From the NCBI RefSeq assembly GCF_008642295.1, contig NZ_CP029190.1, positions 2,967,001-3,031,000 on the forward strand: a stretch of DNA of 64,000 bases. The letters are read 5' to 3'. The notes beneath the pieces were generated by a model, which saw only the letters and a list, made by a program, of their open reading frames with translations, was not told where the DNA came from and made no database searches. Shown here in pieces: positions 52,600 to 60,701 of the stretch (position 1 is its first letter; each line of letters starts with the position of its first letter). A program made the position numbers and the translations under genes. Source of the stretch: Streptomyces venezuelae. GTDB taxonomy: Bacteria > Actinomycetota > Actinomycetes > Streptomycetales > Streptomycetaceae.

Positions 52600-54264
52600 A
52601 TGGGGACGGGGGACAAGGAGCCCGGCGGGGCGGGGCAGGCGCCGCCCCCGACACCGACACCGCCACCGCCACCGCCACCGCCACCGGCACCGGAACCGGC
52701 AGCTCCCGGACGGCCGCCGACCGCCCTGGTCGCCGCCCTCATGCTCGGCATGGCGCTCGTCGCCCTCGAAGGCACCATCGTCGCCACCGCCGTCCCCCAG
52801 ATCGTCGGCGACCTCGGCGGCTTCTCCGTCTTCTCCTGGCTGTTCTCCGGCTACCTGCTCGCCGTCACCGTCACCCTGCCCGTGTACGGCAAGCTCTCCG
52901 ACACCTTCGGCCGCAAGCCCGTGCTGCTGGCCGGCACCGCCCTGTTCCTGGCCGGCGCCCTGCTCTGCGCCTCCGCCTGGAACATGGCCGCGCTGATCGC
53001 CTTCCGGATCGTCCAGGGCCTCGGCGGCGGCGCCATCCAGGGCACCGTGCAGACCCTGGCCGCCGACCTGTACCCGCTCAAGGACCGGCCCAGGATCCAG
53101 GCCCGGATGTCCACGGTCTGGGCCACCTCCGCCATCGCCGGGCCGGCCCTCGGCGGGCTGATGGCCGCGTACGCGGACTGGCGCTGGATCTTCCTGCTCA
53201 ACCTGCCCTTCGGCGGCCTCGCCCTCTGGCTCACCGCCCGTCACCTGCGCGAGCCGGCCCGGCCAGCCGCCGCCCTCCCGGCCGCGGCCCGGCTGGCCCG
53301 GATCGACTGGGCGGGCGCCGCCTGCGTGTTCGCCTGCGGCGGGGTGCTGCTGTTCGCCCTGGTGCAGGGCGGGGTGGCCTGGCCCTGGCTGTCGGCGCCG
53401 TCCCTGGGCCTGTTCGGGGCGACCGGGCTGCTCGCCGCCCTCACGGTGTACGTGGAACGACGCGCTGCAGAACCGATCCTGCCGGGCTGGGTCTGGCGCC
53501 GCCGCACCCTCGCCGCGGTCAACCTGGCCATGGCAGCCCTGGGCCTGGTGATGGTCGCTCCGATGGTCTTCCTGCCCACCTACGCCCAGTCCGCGCTCGG
53601 CCTCGGCCCCACCGCGGCCGGGTTCGTGATGTCCGCGATGACCCTGAGCTGGCCGATCTCCGCAGCGGTCAGCCAGCACGTCTACCGGCGGATCGGCTTC
53701 CGCAACTCCGCCGCCCTCGGTATCGGCCTCGCCTTCCTCTGCCTCGCCGCCTTCCCCCTCCTCCCGCACCCCGCCCAGCCCTGGCAGCCGGCCCTGCTGA
53801 TGCTGGCGCTGGGCGGCGCGCTCGGCCTGTTCCAGCTGCCGCTGGTCGTCGGGGTCCAGTCCACGGTGGGCTGGGCGGAGCGCGGGGTGACCACCTCATC
53901 GGTGCTGTTCTGCCGGCAGGTGGGCCAGAGCGTGGGCGCCGCGGTGTTCGGCGCGATCGCCAACGCCACCCTCGCGGCCCGGCTGGCCGACGCGCCGGTG
54001 CCCGGGCTGCCGGCCCATCTCGACGAGGTCACCCGGGCGCTGGAGGACCCGGCGGCGCTCAGCGATGCCGCGGCGGACTATCTGCGCGGGGCCGTGACCA
54101 GCGCGGTGGACCATGTCTACGTGGGCGCCGCCGCCGCGGCCGTGGCCGCCCTGCTGATCCTCCTGCTGATGGCCCCGCGCCGGTTCCAGGTCCTCCCGGA
54201 ACAGCTGGAGGACCCGCCGGCCGCCCCGGCCCGCTCCCCCCGCAGCGGCGGCCGGACCGCATAG
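52600..54264 (+). CDS. MFS drug efflux transporter, DHA2 (EmrB/QacA, 14 TM)
   Basis: 554 residues. After a cytoplasmic Pro-rich tail (about 1-40, with a run of nine prolines encoded by CCACCG repeats) there are 14 predicted helices. DHA2 signatures are visible: ALEGTIVATAVPQIVGDLGG in TM1, motif A as GKLSDTFGRKPV between TM2 and TM3, FRIVQGLGGGAIQGTVQTLA in TM4 and motif C as STVWATSAIAGPALGGLMAA in TM5. Such pumps expel hydrophobic drugs or dyes by proton antiport. ATG 52600 has AAAGGA 6 nt upstream; GTG 52579 would add 7 residues. No regulator gene is adjacent. Confidence 0.92.
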   Translation: MGTGDKEPGGAGQAPPPTPTPPPPPPPPPAPEPAAPGRPPTALVAALMLGMALVALEGTIVATAVPQIVGDLGGFSVFSWLFSGYLLAVTVTLPVYGKLSDTFGRKPVLLAGTALFLAGALLCASAWNMAALIAFRIVQGLGGGAIQGTVQTLAADLYPLKDRPRIQARMSTVWATSAIAGPALGGLMAAYADWRWIFLLNLPFGGLALWLTARHLREPARPAAALPAAARLARIDWAGAACVFACGGVLLFALVQGGVAWPWLSAPSLGLFGATGLLAALTVYVERRAAEPILPGWVWRRRTLAAVNLAMAALGLVMVAPMVFLPTYAQSALGLGPTAAGFVMSAMTLSWPISAAVSQHVYRRIGFRNSAALGIGLAFLCLAAFPLLPHPAQPWQPALLMLALGGALGLFQLPLVVGVQSTVGWAERGVTTSSVLFCRQVGQSVGAAVFGAIANATLAARLADAPVPGLPAHLDEVTRALEDPAALSDAAADYLRGAVTSAVDHVYVGAAAAAVAALLILLLMAPRRFQVLPEQLEDPPAAPARSPRSGGRTA

Positions 54265-54303
54265 AGGACGTAACGGGGAGGATGTGGCGAGGGCGGCCGG
54301 GGC

Positions 54304-54666
54304 TCAGCCCTTCAGGCGCTCGGACAGCTCCTCGGCATCGGCGAGGAACCAGGTCTGGAACCCGCGGTTGCTCTCCCGGACGAAGTCCCGCAGCGCCGGG
54401 CTGGCCTCCGTGTACGGGGAGATGTCGCCGAGGACCACCAGCCCCACCCGGTAGTTCGCGAACTTCTGGACGATGTCCCCCGCCACCCGGGTGGACAGCC
54501 GGAAGAACGCCTCGTCGAAGCGTCCGGCGGGGATGACCACCCACCGGGCGCCCAGGTAACCGGCCTCCCCGATGAAGTCCAGGGCATCGCGTTCACTGCC
54601 GATGGGCTCGCCCTCGGCAGGGCACATCAGCACGGGCACGTCGTGGACGGTCGTCAGCTCGGTCAT
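54304..54666 (-). CDS. DUF4180-family protein
   Basis: 120 residues. Features match DUF4180: DALDFIGEAGYLGARWVVIP, DEAFFRLSTRVAGDIVQKFA, NYRVGLVVLGDIS and ALRDFVRESNRGFQTWFLAD. The fold is probably alpha/beta and the role is unknown. ATG 54666 is preceded by TAGCCT 8 nt upstream and lacks a ribosome site, so a leaderless transcript is likely. It converges on the MFS transporter, with a 39-bp gap. Confidence 0.85.
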   Translation of the reverse strand: MTELTTVHDVPVLMCPAEGEPIGSERDALDFIGEAGYLGARWVVIPAGRFDEAFFRLSTRVAGDIVQKFANYRVGLVVLGDISPYTEASPALRDFVRESNRGFQTWFLADAEELSERLKG

Positions 54667-54716
54667 GCCGCCCGAGGCTAGGCCGGGCGGTCGGGCGGCG
54701 TCCAGGCGATTTCGCC

Positions 54717-54745
54717 TTGTCATGGACTCCGCCAAGCGGTAGACC
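54717..54745 (+). promoter_or_regulatory. Promoter of the 54776 membrane gene
   Basis: TTGTCA (54717-54722) and TAGACC (54740-54745) with a 17-bp spacer, a good housekeeping-type promoter. Transcription would start near 54752; the ribosome site GGGGGGA lies 6 nt before ATG 54776. Confidence 0.6.
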
Positions 54746-54775
54746 ACTGACGGGGCACCTACCGGGGGGACTCAT

Positions 54776-55711
54776 ATGCTTTCCGCCTTCTTCGCACTGC
54801 TGACGCTGGCCGCGCTGGCCGGACCGGTGGCCTTACGACTGCGCCGGCAGCCCGCGTTCATCACCGGCCGGGACGGCCGGCTGTCCACCTCCACCACCCT
54901 GGCCCTGGCCTGGACCGTCGTCCTGGTCTGGCTGCTGCTGGTCGTCCTGGGGTACGGAATCCTCGCCGGGGACGGGATCGCCTACTTCCACCGCCCCGAC
55001 GGCCCGCTGGCCCCGCTCGCCACCGTCTACCTTCCGCTGCTCGGCGGACCGTATGTGGCCCTGATCGCCGCGAAGGCGGTGGTCGGCCTGCGGGTCGAGC
55101 AGGGCACGCTGGCCAAGCCCGGCCCGGGCCCGGGCTCCGGCCCCCGGCCGGTGCGCGACCTCATCGCGAACGACGGCGGGCGTACGGACCTGGTCGACCT
55201 CCAGTACGTCGCCCTGAGCGCGGTCACCATGGCCTATGTGGTGGCCTTCTTCCTGAGCGACGTCGGCGCCGGCCTCCCCCGGCTGCCGGAACAGATCTGG
55301 GCCCTGACCGGGGCCCCGGCCGGCGCCTATCTGCTGAACAAGATGGCGGCCCGGCCCACCCCGGTGATCACCGGCGTCCGCCAGGAGGCCCCGGGCGGGC
55401 CGGTCACCGTCTCGGGCGGCGGGTTCCGGCCGACCGCGGCGAGCGTGTCCTTCAACGACACCGAGACCGGGGCCCGCCTCGACAACGGCCGTCTGGTCGT
55501 GGACCACCCGGGACCGCTGACCGGTACCCAGGCGGTGGTGGTCACGGTGGCCGGCCTCCGCAGCGACCCGTACGCCTTCACCCCGCCGGCCCCGGCCGCT
55601 CCGGCCGCTCCGGCGGAAGCCGTGCCCCCGGCCGTGATCCCCCCGCGCCCGGCCCCCGAGGCCGCCGGAAGTCCCGACGGCCCCAACGCCCCCAACGCCC
55701 CCGAGGCCTAG
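54776..55711 (+). CDS. Membrane protein with C-terminal IPT/TIG-like domain
   Basis: 311 residues. Four hydrophobic segments occur: LSAFFALLTLAALAGPVAL (2-20), TLALAWTVVLVWLLLVVLGY (about 41-62), ATVYLPLLGGPYVALIAAKA (about 82-103) and LSAVTMAYVVAFFLSDVGAG (about 147-166). Residues about 195-270 (VITGVRQEAPGGPVTVSGGG, then SVSFNDTETGARL and AVVVTVAGLRSDPYAF) resemble an immunoglobulin-like IPT/TIG fold. An Ala/Pro-rich tail ends the protein. I do not recognise a named family. Its stop codon shares the bases CTAG (55708-55711) with the stop of the convergent CGNR gene. Confidence 0.78.
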   Translation: MLSAFFALLTLAALAGPVALRLRRQPAFITGRDGRLSTSTTLALAWTVVLVWLLLVVLGYGILAGDGIAYFHRPDGPLAPLATVYLPLLGGPYVALIAAKAVVGLRVEQGTLAKPGPGPGSGPRPVRDLIANDGGRTDLVDLQYVALSAVTMAYVVAFFLSDVGAGLPRLPEQIWALTGAPAGAYLLNKMAARPTPVITGVRQEAPGGPVTVSGGGFRPTAASVSFNDTETGARLDNGRLVVDHPGPLTGTQAVVVTVAGLRSDPYAFTPPAPAAPAAPAEAVPPAVIPPRPAPEAAGSPDGPNAPNAPEA

Positions 55712-56295
55712 GACTCGCCCCGGTCCGCCTTGTGGCGGGCGTAGTAGCGGGCCACGCGGGCGCGGTTGCCGCAGGCCGAGGCCACGCACCAGCGCCGGCG
55801 GGGGTGGGCCGGCAGGAACAGCAGGACACAGTCCTCCGCCTCGCAGGCCCGGACCGAGGTGATCCGCGGGTCGGTCAGCAACTCGGCCACCGCCTCCGCC
55901 AGTTCCGCCGCCAGGCGGGCCGCGGGGGACGCCTGGCGGTGCCGGGCCGCCGTGAGTCCGCCGGCCCCGGTCCACTCCAGCTCAGGATGGGCCGGCGCCG
56001 CCGCCATGGCCGCGTTCAGCGCGCGCAGGGCCGCCGCCGGCGGCCGGCCTCCCGCCGCCGCGGGGCGCAGCGCCGCCTCCGCGGCCTCCCGTACGGCGTG
56101 TACGGCGGCCACCTCGGCCGCGCCCACCGCCGCGACCGGGGTCAGCCGGCCCTCCTGTGCGCCCAGCCAGGCGGTGAGGCCGGCCGGGTCGGCGATCAGG
56201 TCCCCGGTTGCCGCGGGCCGGGTGTTGACCAGGTCGAGGGCGAGCGGCTCGCCGGTGAGCGGGAACGTCACGGTCCCCATCGCGTTCACAGTCAC
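55708..56295 (-). CDS. CGNR zinc-finger (ABATE-domain) transcriptional regulator
   Basis: 195 residues. The N-terminal ABATE domain starts TFPLTGEPLALDLVNTRPA. The C-terminal zinc finger shows CEAEDCVLLFLP and RRRWCVASACGNRARVARYY, with the four Cys ligands and the CGNR signature. It is a small DNA-binding regulator, usually acting on a neighbouring gene. GTG 56295 is chosen because TACCAT (56308-56303, minus strand) lies 7 nt upstream and would give a leaderless transcript; ATG 56280 is an alternative. It is divergent from the alpha/beta hydrolase, which it probably regulates. Confidence 0.88.
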   Translation of the reverse strand: MTVNAMGTVTFPLTGEPLALDLVNTRPAATGDLIADPAGLTAWLGAQEGRLTPVAAVGAAEVAAVHAVREAAEAALRPAAAGGRPPAAALRALNAAMAAAPAHPELEWTGAGGLTAARHRQASPAARLAAELAEAVAELLTDPRITSVRACEAEDCVLLFLPAHPRRRWCVASACGNRARVARYYARHKADRGES

Positions 56296-56318
56296 CTGAC
56301 TAATGGTAGTTGAGTCGC

Positions 56319-56347
56319 TTGACGGATTAGCCGTGATCCGCGAATCT
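56319..56347 (+). promoter_or_regulatory. Promoter of the alpha/beta hydrolase gene
   Basis: TTGACG (56319-56324) and GAATCT (56342-56347) with a 17-bp spacer, between the divergent CGNR regulator and hydrolase genes. Confidence 0.45.
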
Positions 56348-56376
56348 AATGCCAACGAAGCCCAAGGAGGCATGTG

Positions 56377-57231
56377 ATGCACATCCGGAACCGCCACATC
56401 GACATCGACGGCGTCCGCGTCTTCTACCGCGAGGCCGGCCCCGCCGACGCCCCCGCGCTCCTGCTCCTGCACGGTTTCCCGACCGGCTCCCACCAGTTCC
56501 GCCGGCTCATCGACACCTTCGCCGACCGGTACCGGCTCATCGCCCCCGATTACCCCGGCTTCGGCCACACCGAGGCCCCCGCCGGCTTCACGTACACCTT
56601 CGACCGGCTCGCCGACATCACCGAGGCCTTCACCGACGCCCTCGGCCTCGACAGGTTCGCCCTCTACCTCTTCGACTTCGGCGGCCCGGTCGGCCTCCGC
56701 CTGGCCCTCCGCCGTCCCGAGCGGATCACCGCCCTGATCGTGCAGAACGCCAACGCCTACGAGGACGGCCTGTCCGACGGCGCCCGGGAGCTCATCGCCC
56801 GCCGCCGCGAGACCCCCGGCGACGAGGAGGCCGTCCGCGGCCTGTTCACCCCCGAGGGCACCCGCTTCCAGTACGAGGCCGGGCTCGCCGACCCGACCCG
56901 CCTCGACCCCGGCGCCCCGGCCCTGGACCAGTACTTCCTCGACCTGCCCGGCCGCACCGACGCCCAGACCGACCTGGCCTTCGACTACCGCAGCAACGTC
57001 GGCCACTACCCCGCCTGGCAGGAATGGCTCCGCACCCACCGCCCGCCCACCCTGATCCTGTGGGGAGCCGGCGACCCCTTCTTCACCGTGGCCGGCGCCA
57101 AGGCCTACCTGCGCGACCTGCCCGACGCCGAACTCCACCTCTTCGAGGACGCCGGCCACTTCGCGCTGGAGACCCACCTGCCCGAGATCACCCCGCTGAT
57201 CGGGGAGTTCCTCGGCCGGCTCGATTCCTGA
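56377..57231 (+). CDS. Alpha/beta hydrolase, Asp-nucleophile (dehalogenase/epoxide hydrolase) type
   Basis: 284 residues, cytosolic. The oxyanion segment LLLLHGFPTGS is near residue 30. The nucleophile elbow reads YLFDFGGPVGLRLAL, so the nucleophile is Asp in place of the Ser found in esterases, as in haloalkane dehalogenases and epoxide hydrolases. The acid is in LWGAGDPFF and the catalytic His in EDAGHFALETH. A cap region (about 125-200) lies between. The substrate is unknown. ATG 56377 has AAGGAGG 6 nt upstream; GTG 56374 is also possible. It is divergent from a CGNR regulator, suggesting induction by a small compound. Confidence 0.88.
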   Translation: MHIRNRHIDIDGVRVFYREAGPADAPALLLLHGFPTGSHQFRRLIDTFADRYRLIAPDYPGFGHTEAPAGFTYTFDRLADITEAFTDALGLDRFALYLFDFGGPVGLRLALRRPERITALIVQNANAYEDGLSDGARELIARRRETPGDEEAVRGLFTPEGTRFQYEAGLADPTRLDPGAPALDQYFLDLPGRTDAQTDLAFDYRSNVGHYPAWQEWLRTHRPPTLILWGAGDPFFTVAGAKAYLRDLPDAELHLFEDAGHFALETHLPEITPLIGEFLGRLDS

Positions 57232-57270
57232 AGCCCGGCGCCCGGACCGGAGCCCGGCCCGGGGTACGGC

Positions 57271-58170
57271 TCAGAGCGAGTCCTCCGCCGGGGCCCGCCC
57301 GGTCAACGCCGCCAGACTGGACCGGACATGGTTCATATGGGCCCGCATCTCCTCCTGCGCCTCCGCGTGCTCCCGCAGCACCCGGTCCGTCTCCCGGCCG
57401 ATCCGCTCCTCCCGGACCCGCGCCTCGGCGAGCAGCCCGGCCGCCCGCGCCTCCGCGTCCTCCTGCCCGTGCCGCGCCGCCTCCTCGGCCTCGGCAAACG
57501 CCCGCCGCGCCTCCGTCAGCCGGGCCTGCCCGTACGCCTCCAGCTCCTCGCCCCGCACCCGGAGCTCCTCGGCCCGGGCCGCGTACTCCCGCTCCGCCGC
57601 CTCCCAGCGCTCCGCCTGCTCCGCCTCGCGGTCCGCGAGCAGCCCCTCCGCCCGTCGCCGCATCTCCTCCAGCGCGGCCTGGGCCTCCGCCCGCCACTCC
57701 CCGGCCTCGGCCCGGGCCTCCGCCCGCAGTTCCTCCGCCTCCCGGCCGGCCCGCAGCAGCCCCTGACCGGCCCGTACCTCCGTCTGCTCCCGGACCGCCT
57801 GTGCATCGGCCCGGGCCAGCTCCGCCACCCGCTCCGCGTGCGCCTCGGCGGCACCCGCCGCCGCCAGGGCGTCCGCCCGCGCGTCCGCCCGCAGTGCGTC
57901 CGCCTCCTCCTCGGCGAGGAAGAGGATCCGGCGGGCCCGCTCGCTCAGGTCGTCGTACGTCTGGGGCGCCAGCCGGGCCACCGCCTCGCGCAGCCGTGCC
58001 GCCTCCGCCTCCATCCGCTTGGCGAGGACGGTCAGCCGGGCCACCCGCTCCCAGGCCTCGTCCCGGCTCCCGGACAGCCGGGTCAGATAACGGTCGACGT
58101 CCTCCATGCGGTAGGCGCGCCCGCGGACCGTGGTGAAGCGGTGCGGTTGAGGTGACATCGGTGCACTCAT
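57271..58170 (-). CDS. DivIVA-like coiled-coil protein
   Basis: 299 residues. The first 60 (PHRFTTVRGRAYRMEDVDRY, LTRLSGSRDEAWERVARL) resemble a DivIVA-type N-terminal membrane/polar-targeting domain. From about residue 65 to 290 it is a continuous Ala/Glu/Arg-rich coiled coil with heptad and longer repeats. Streptomyces proteins of this sort (Scy, FilP and relatives) are scaffold or filament proteins for polar growth; automatic annotation sometimes calls them 'cellulose-binding'. Start at ATG 58170 (MSAPMSPQ). It stands alone and is bounded upstream by a strong hairpin. Confidence 0.8.
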   Translation of the reverse strand: MSAPMSPQPHRFTTVRGRAYRMEDVDRYLTRLSGSRDEAWERVARLTVLAKRMEAEAARLREAVARLAPQTYDDLSERARRILFLAEEEADALRADARADALAAAGAAEAHAERVAELARADAQAVREQTEVRAGQGLLRAGREAEELRAEARAEAGEWRAEAQAALEEMRRRAEGLLADREAEQAERWEAAEREYAARAEELRVRGEELEAYGQARLTEARRAFAEAEEAARHGQEDAEARAAGLLAEARVREERIGRETDRVLREHAEAQEEMRAHMNHVRSSLAALTGRAPAEDSL

Positions 58171-58233
58171 CCTGGAAGCGCCTCTCTCGCGGGGATTCCT
58201 GTCAAGGATGCGCCATTTGCAAGCAGAAGCCGG

Positions 58234-58279
58234 AATGGCCGGGCCGGGACCCCCGTCGAGGGGTCCCGGCCCGGCCATT
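58234..58279. terminator. Very strong terminator between the toxin-immunity operon and the coiled-coil gene
   Basis: A perfect 20-bp stem (left arm 58234-58253, right arm 58260-58279) with a 6-nt loop, the longest perfect hairpin found in the window. On the minus strand it ends the operon that finishes at 58328. Confidence 0.9.
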
Positions 58280-58288
58280 CGGATCACC

Positions 58289-58321
58289 GCCGGATCAGTG
58301 CCGGATCAGTGCCGGATCAGC
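58289..58321. repeat. Three 11-bp direct repeats
   Basis: GCCGGATCAGT three times in tandem (last copy ends in C), between the terminator and the stop of the SUKH-4 gene. Confidence 0.9.
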
Positions 58322-58327
58322 GCACGG

Positions 58328-60694
58328 TCAGAGCAGTCCGTCCCACATCTGCTCCAGCAGCACCGACCACCAGCTCTCCGGCGAGGCCAGCGCGGCACTG
58401 TCCAGCCCCACCAGATTCGCCTGGAAATCGACGGTCCAACGGCCCGCCTGTTCCGGCGTCAGATGCTGCCGCAGCCGCCACATGTGACCCAGCATCGCCA
58501 TGCACCGGACGAACTGCGGCAGGCTCGAGTTGACGAACTGCGGCGGCACCGGCGCACCGCCGGGTCCGCCCTCCACCGGCACCGCAACGATGTGCGCCGT
58601 GCCGTACTGCACGCACAGCGCCTTGCCGAAGTCGTTGCCGACGACCAGGTACGAGCCGGCGTCCGAAGCCGGCTGCACCTGACGCTGCGCAGCCAGCTCG
58701 GCCAGCGTCGGCACCGGCTGACCCGGCACCGCCTGCGCCCAGAAGAACGGCCCGAAGTCCACCGGCAGACCCGCCCAGACCAGGGTCTGCGCCACGATCT
58801 CCGGCACACCCTGCCGGGACACCGCCCGCTGCTCGAACCGGAACACGCCCTGGGGACCGAAGGCCCCCGCCAGCTCCTGCGCGATGGCCTCCATCGGAAT
58901 CGCCGGCTGCAACTGGACCTGCGGCAGCGGCGCCCGTACCGGAGCCGGACGCGCCGGACCGTCGGCCACCTGGTGCAGCTCGCCCTGATGGGTGAGCAGG
59001 TGCCGCATGCCCTGCTGGCGGCCGGCGTGGTCCTGGCCGTACGGAGCCACGCTGGTGATCCGCACCTGCGGCCAGGTCTCCCGGATCATCCGGGCGCAGT
59101 AACCGCCGGGCAGCTCACAGGACTCCAGCTCGGTGTGCAGCTCCAGCACCTGCTGCGGCGGCACGTTCATGGCGCGCAGCTCGTGCAGGATCTGCCACTC
59201 CGGGTGCGGGGTGCCGGGCGCGGAGCGGCGGATGATCTGCTGCTCCGAACCGTCGGGAGCCCGGTAGCGCAGGACGGCCTGGTAGCCGGGGCCGACGGTG
59301 GGCACCCCGGTGGGTACGGGCGGCTGGGGCTGCGGCTGTGGCACTCCGCGGGGCGGCGTCCCCGGGAGCCCGGGCGGCGCCGGTGGACCGGGCGGCTGCG
59401 GGCCGCCCACGGCCGGGCCGGCCAGCATGGTCGCGGCATGGTGCGCATCCCCGCCGGGCACCCCGGGCGGACCGGGAGGCGCCGGCGGCTGACCCACACC
59501 CGGAGCACCGGGCGGACCGGGCGGGCCGGGAGGCGCAGGCTGACCCACGGCCGGACCCGCCAGCATCGTCGCGGCATGCGGAAGACCACCGCCCGGCGCC
59601 CCGGGCGGACCGGGAGGCGCCGGCGGCTGACCCACACCCGGAGCACCGGGCGGGCCGGGAGGCGCGGGCTGACCCGCAGCCGGGCTCGCCAGCATGGTCG
59701 CGGCATGGTGCGCGTCCCCGCCGGCGGCCGGTGCGGGCCGCCGCGGGACCTGGGCCTTGCTGGTCGGCGCATCGGCGATGTCGTCGGCGCCGCCCGGAGC
59801 AGCCGGAACAGCCGGAGCACCCGGGGCAGCCGGAGCCGCCGGCCCTGCGGCGCTCAGGTCGATCGCCGGGGCCACCGCGGTCCGGGGAAGCCGGCTGCCG
59901 CCGGCCATCAGCGTGGTCTTGGCCTCCGGCTCCACCCCGGGGGAGGGCACGTCCTCCAGGTCCGTACCGGACAGCGGCGGCGCGAACACGGTCGCGGGCA
60001 GCGGCACGGACACGTCGTCCGGTCCCTGGTTCACATCCGTCCCGGCCCACGGGGTCGCACCCACCGGCACGTCCGCCGGGGCCCCGGCGGCGGGCGCCGC
60101 CTCCGCGGGCACACCCCCGCCCCGCAACGGATCACCGGCTCCGGTCCCGGCATCGCGACCGGCCGCAGCACCGGGAGCCGGAGCGGGTGTCGGAGCAGGA
60201 GCCGGAACGGGATCCGACACCGCGGCCGGAGCCGGAACGGGATCCGAAACCGGGGCCGGAGCAGGGGCCGGAGCCGAAACCGGGGCCGGAGCAGGGGCCG
60301 GCGCCGCAGGAACCCCCGCGCCCGGCGTCGCTCCCGCCTCCCGCAGCCACTCCGGCGGACTCAGCATGAACGAGGTCTGCTCCGAGTCGATCCGCGGCGG
60401 CGGAACCGAAGCTTCCTGCCCGCCGCCCGACACCACGGCCCCGTACTCCTCCTCGTACCGGCGGATCACCTCACCCACCGGCAGCCCCGGCCACAGGGTC
60501 ACCTCGCCGCTGTCCCGCGCGATGACCAGCCGCTGCCGGCCACCCCCGGACACCGGACCCGCCGGGCGGTCCTCCGCCCACACCACGAACCCGAGGCCGA
60601 ACTCCCGCACCCGCACCTCCCGGTGCTGGTACGCGGGCATGTCCCCGTTGATCCATTCCTCGGCGCGCTCCTGCGCCTGTGCAAACGTCACCAC
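58328..60694 (-). CDS. Multidomain protein: Imm35-like, XOO_2897-like deaminase, SUKH-4
   Basis: 788 residues. Residues about 1-90 (WINGDMPAYQHREVRVREFG, RLVIARDSGEVTLWPGLPV) fit the YrhB/Imm35 immunity family. About 120-480 is a Pro/Ala/Gly linker with a repeated HAATMLA-type module (near 330, 373 and 419). About 485-575 resembles the XOO_2897-like nucleic-acid deaminase family: HPEWQILHELRAMNVPP with H497 and E499, then LESCELPGGYCARMI with C526 and C533, a plausible zinc and proton-shuttle set. About 600-788 (FDGxxx region LVVGNDFGKALCVQYGTAHI and the C-terminal QFVRCMAMLGHMWRLRQHLT) fits SUKH-4. A toxin-like domain thus lies between two immunity-type domains in one chain. There is no signal peptide. 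GTG 60694 is 7 bp after the upstream gene's stop; GTG 60691 is possible. Confidence 0.75.
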   Translation of the reverse strand: MVTFAQAQERAEEWINGDMPAYQHREVRVREFGLGFVVWAEDRPAGPVSGGGRQRLVIARDSGEVTLWPGLPVGEVIRRYEEEYGAVVSGGGQEASVPPPRIDSEQTSFMLSPPEWLREAGATPGAGVPAAPAPAPAPVSAPAPAPAPVSDPVPAPAAVSDPVPAPAPTPAPAPGAAAGRDAGTGAGDPLRGGGVPAEAAPAAGAPADVPVGATPWAGTDVNQGPDDVSVPLPATVFAPPLSGTDLEDVPSPGVEPEAKTTLMAGGSRLPRTAVAPAIDLSAAGPAAPAAPGAPAVPAAPGGADDIADAPTSKAQVPRRPAPAAGGDAHHAATMLASPAAGQPAPPGPPGAPGVGQPPAPPGPPGAPGGGLPHAATMLAGPAVGQPAPPGPPGPPGAPGVGQPPAPPGPPGVPGGDAHHAATMLAGPAVGGPQPPGPPAPPGLPGTPPRGVPQPQPQPPVPTGVPTVGPGYQAVLRYRAPDGSEQQIIRRSAPGTPHPEWQILHELRAMNVPPQQVLELHTELESCELPGGYCARMIRETWPQVRITSVAPYGQDHAGRQQGMRHLLTHQGELHQVADGPARPAPVRAPLPQVQLQPAIPMEAIAQELAGAFGPQGVFRFEQRAVSRQGVPEIVAQTLVWAGLPVDFGPFFWAQAVPGQPVPTLAELAAQRQVQPASDAGSYLVVGNDFGKALCVQYGTAHIVAVPVEGGPGGAPVPPQFVNSSLPQFVRCMAMLGHMWRLRQHLTPEQAGRWTVDFQANLVGLDSAALASPESWWSVLLEQMWDGLL
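59424..59720 (-). repeat. In-frame linker repeat of about 130-140 bp, three copies
   Basis: Within the SUKH-4 gene, copies anchored at 59424, 59562 and 59691 (spacing 138 and 129 bp) each encode HAATMLA(G/S)PA(V/A)G followed by PPGPPGAPGVGQPP-type sequence. The copies differ slightly in length, as expected of a slippage-prone linker. Confidence 0.85.
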
Positions 60695-60701
60695 GACGCG
60701 A

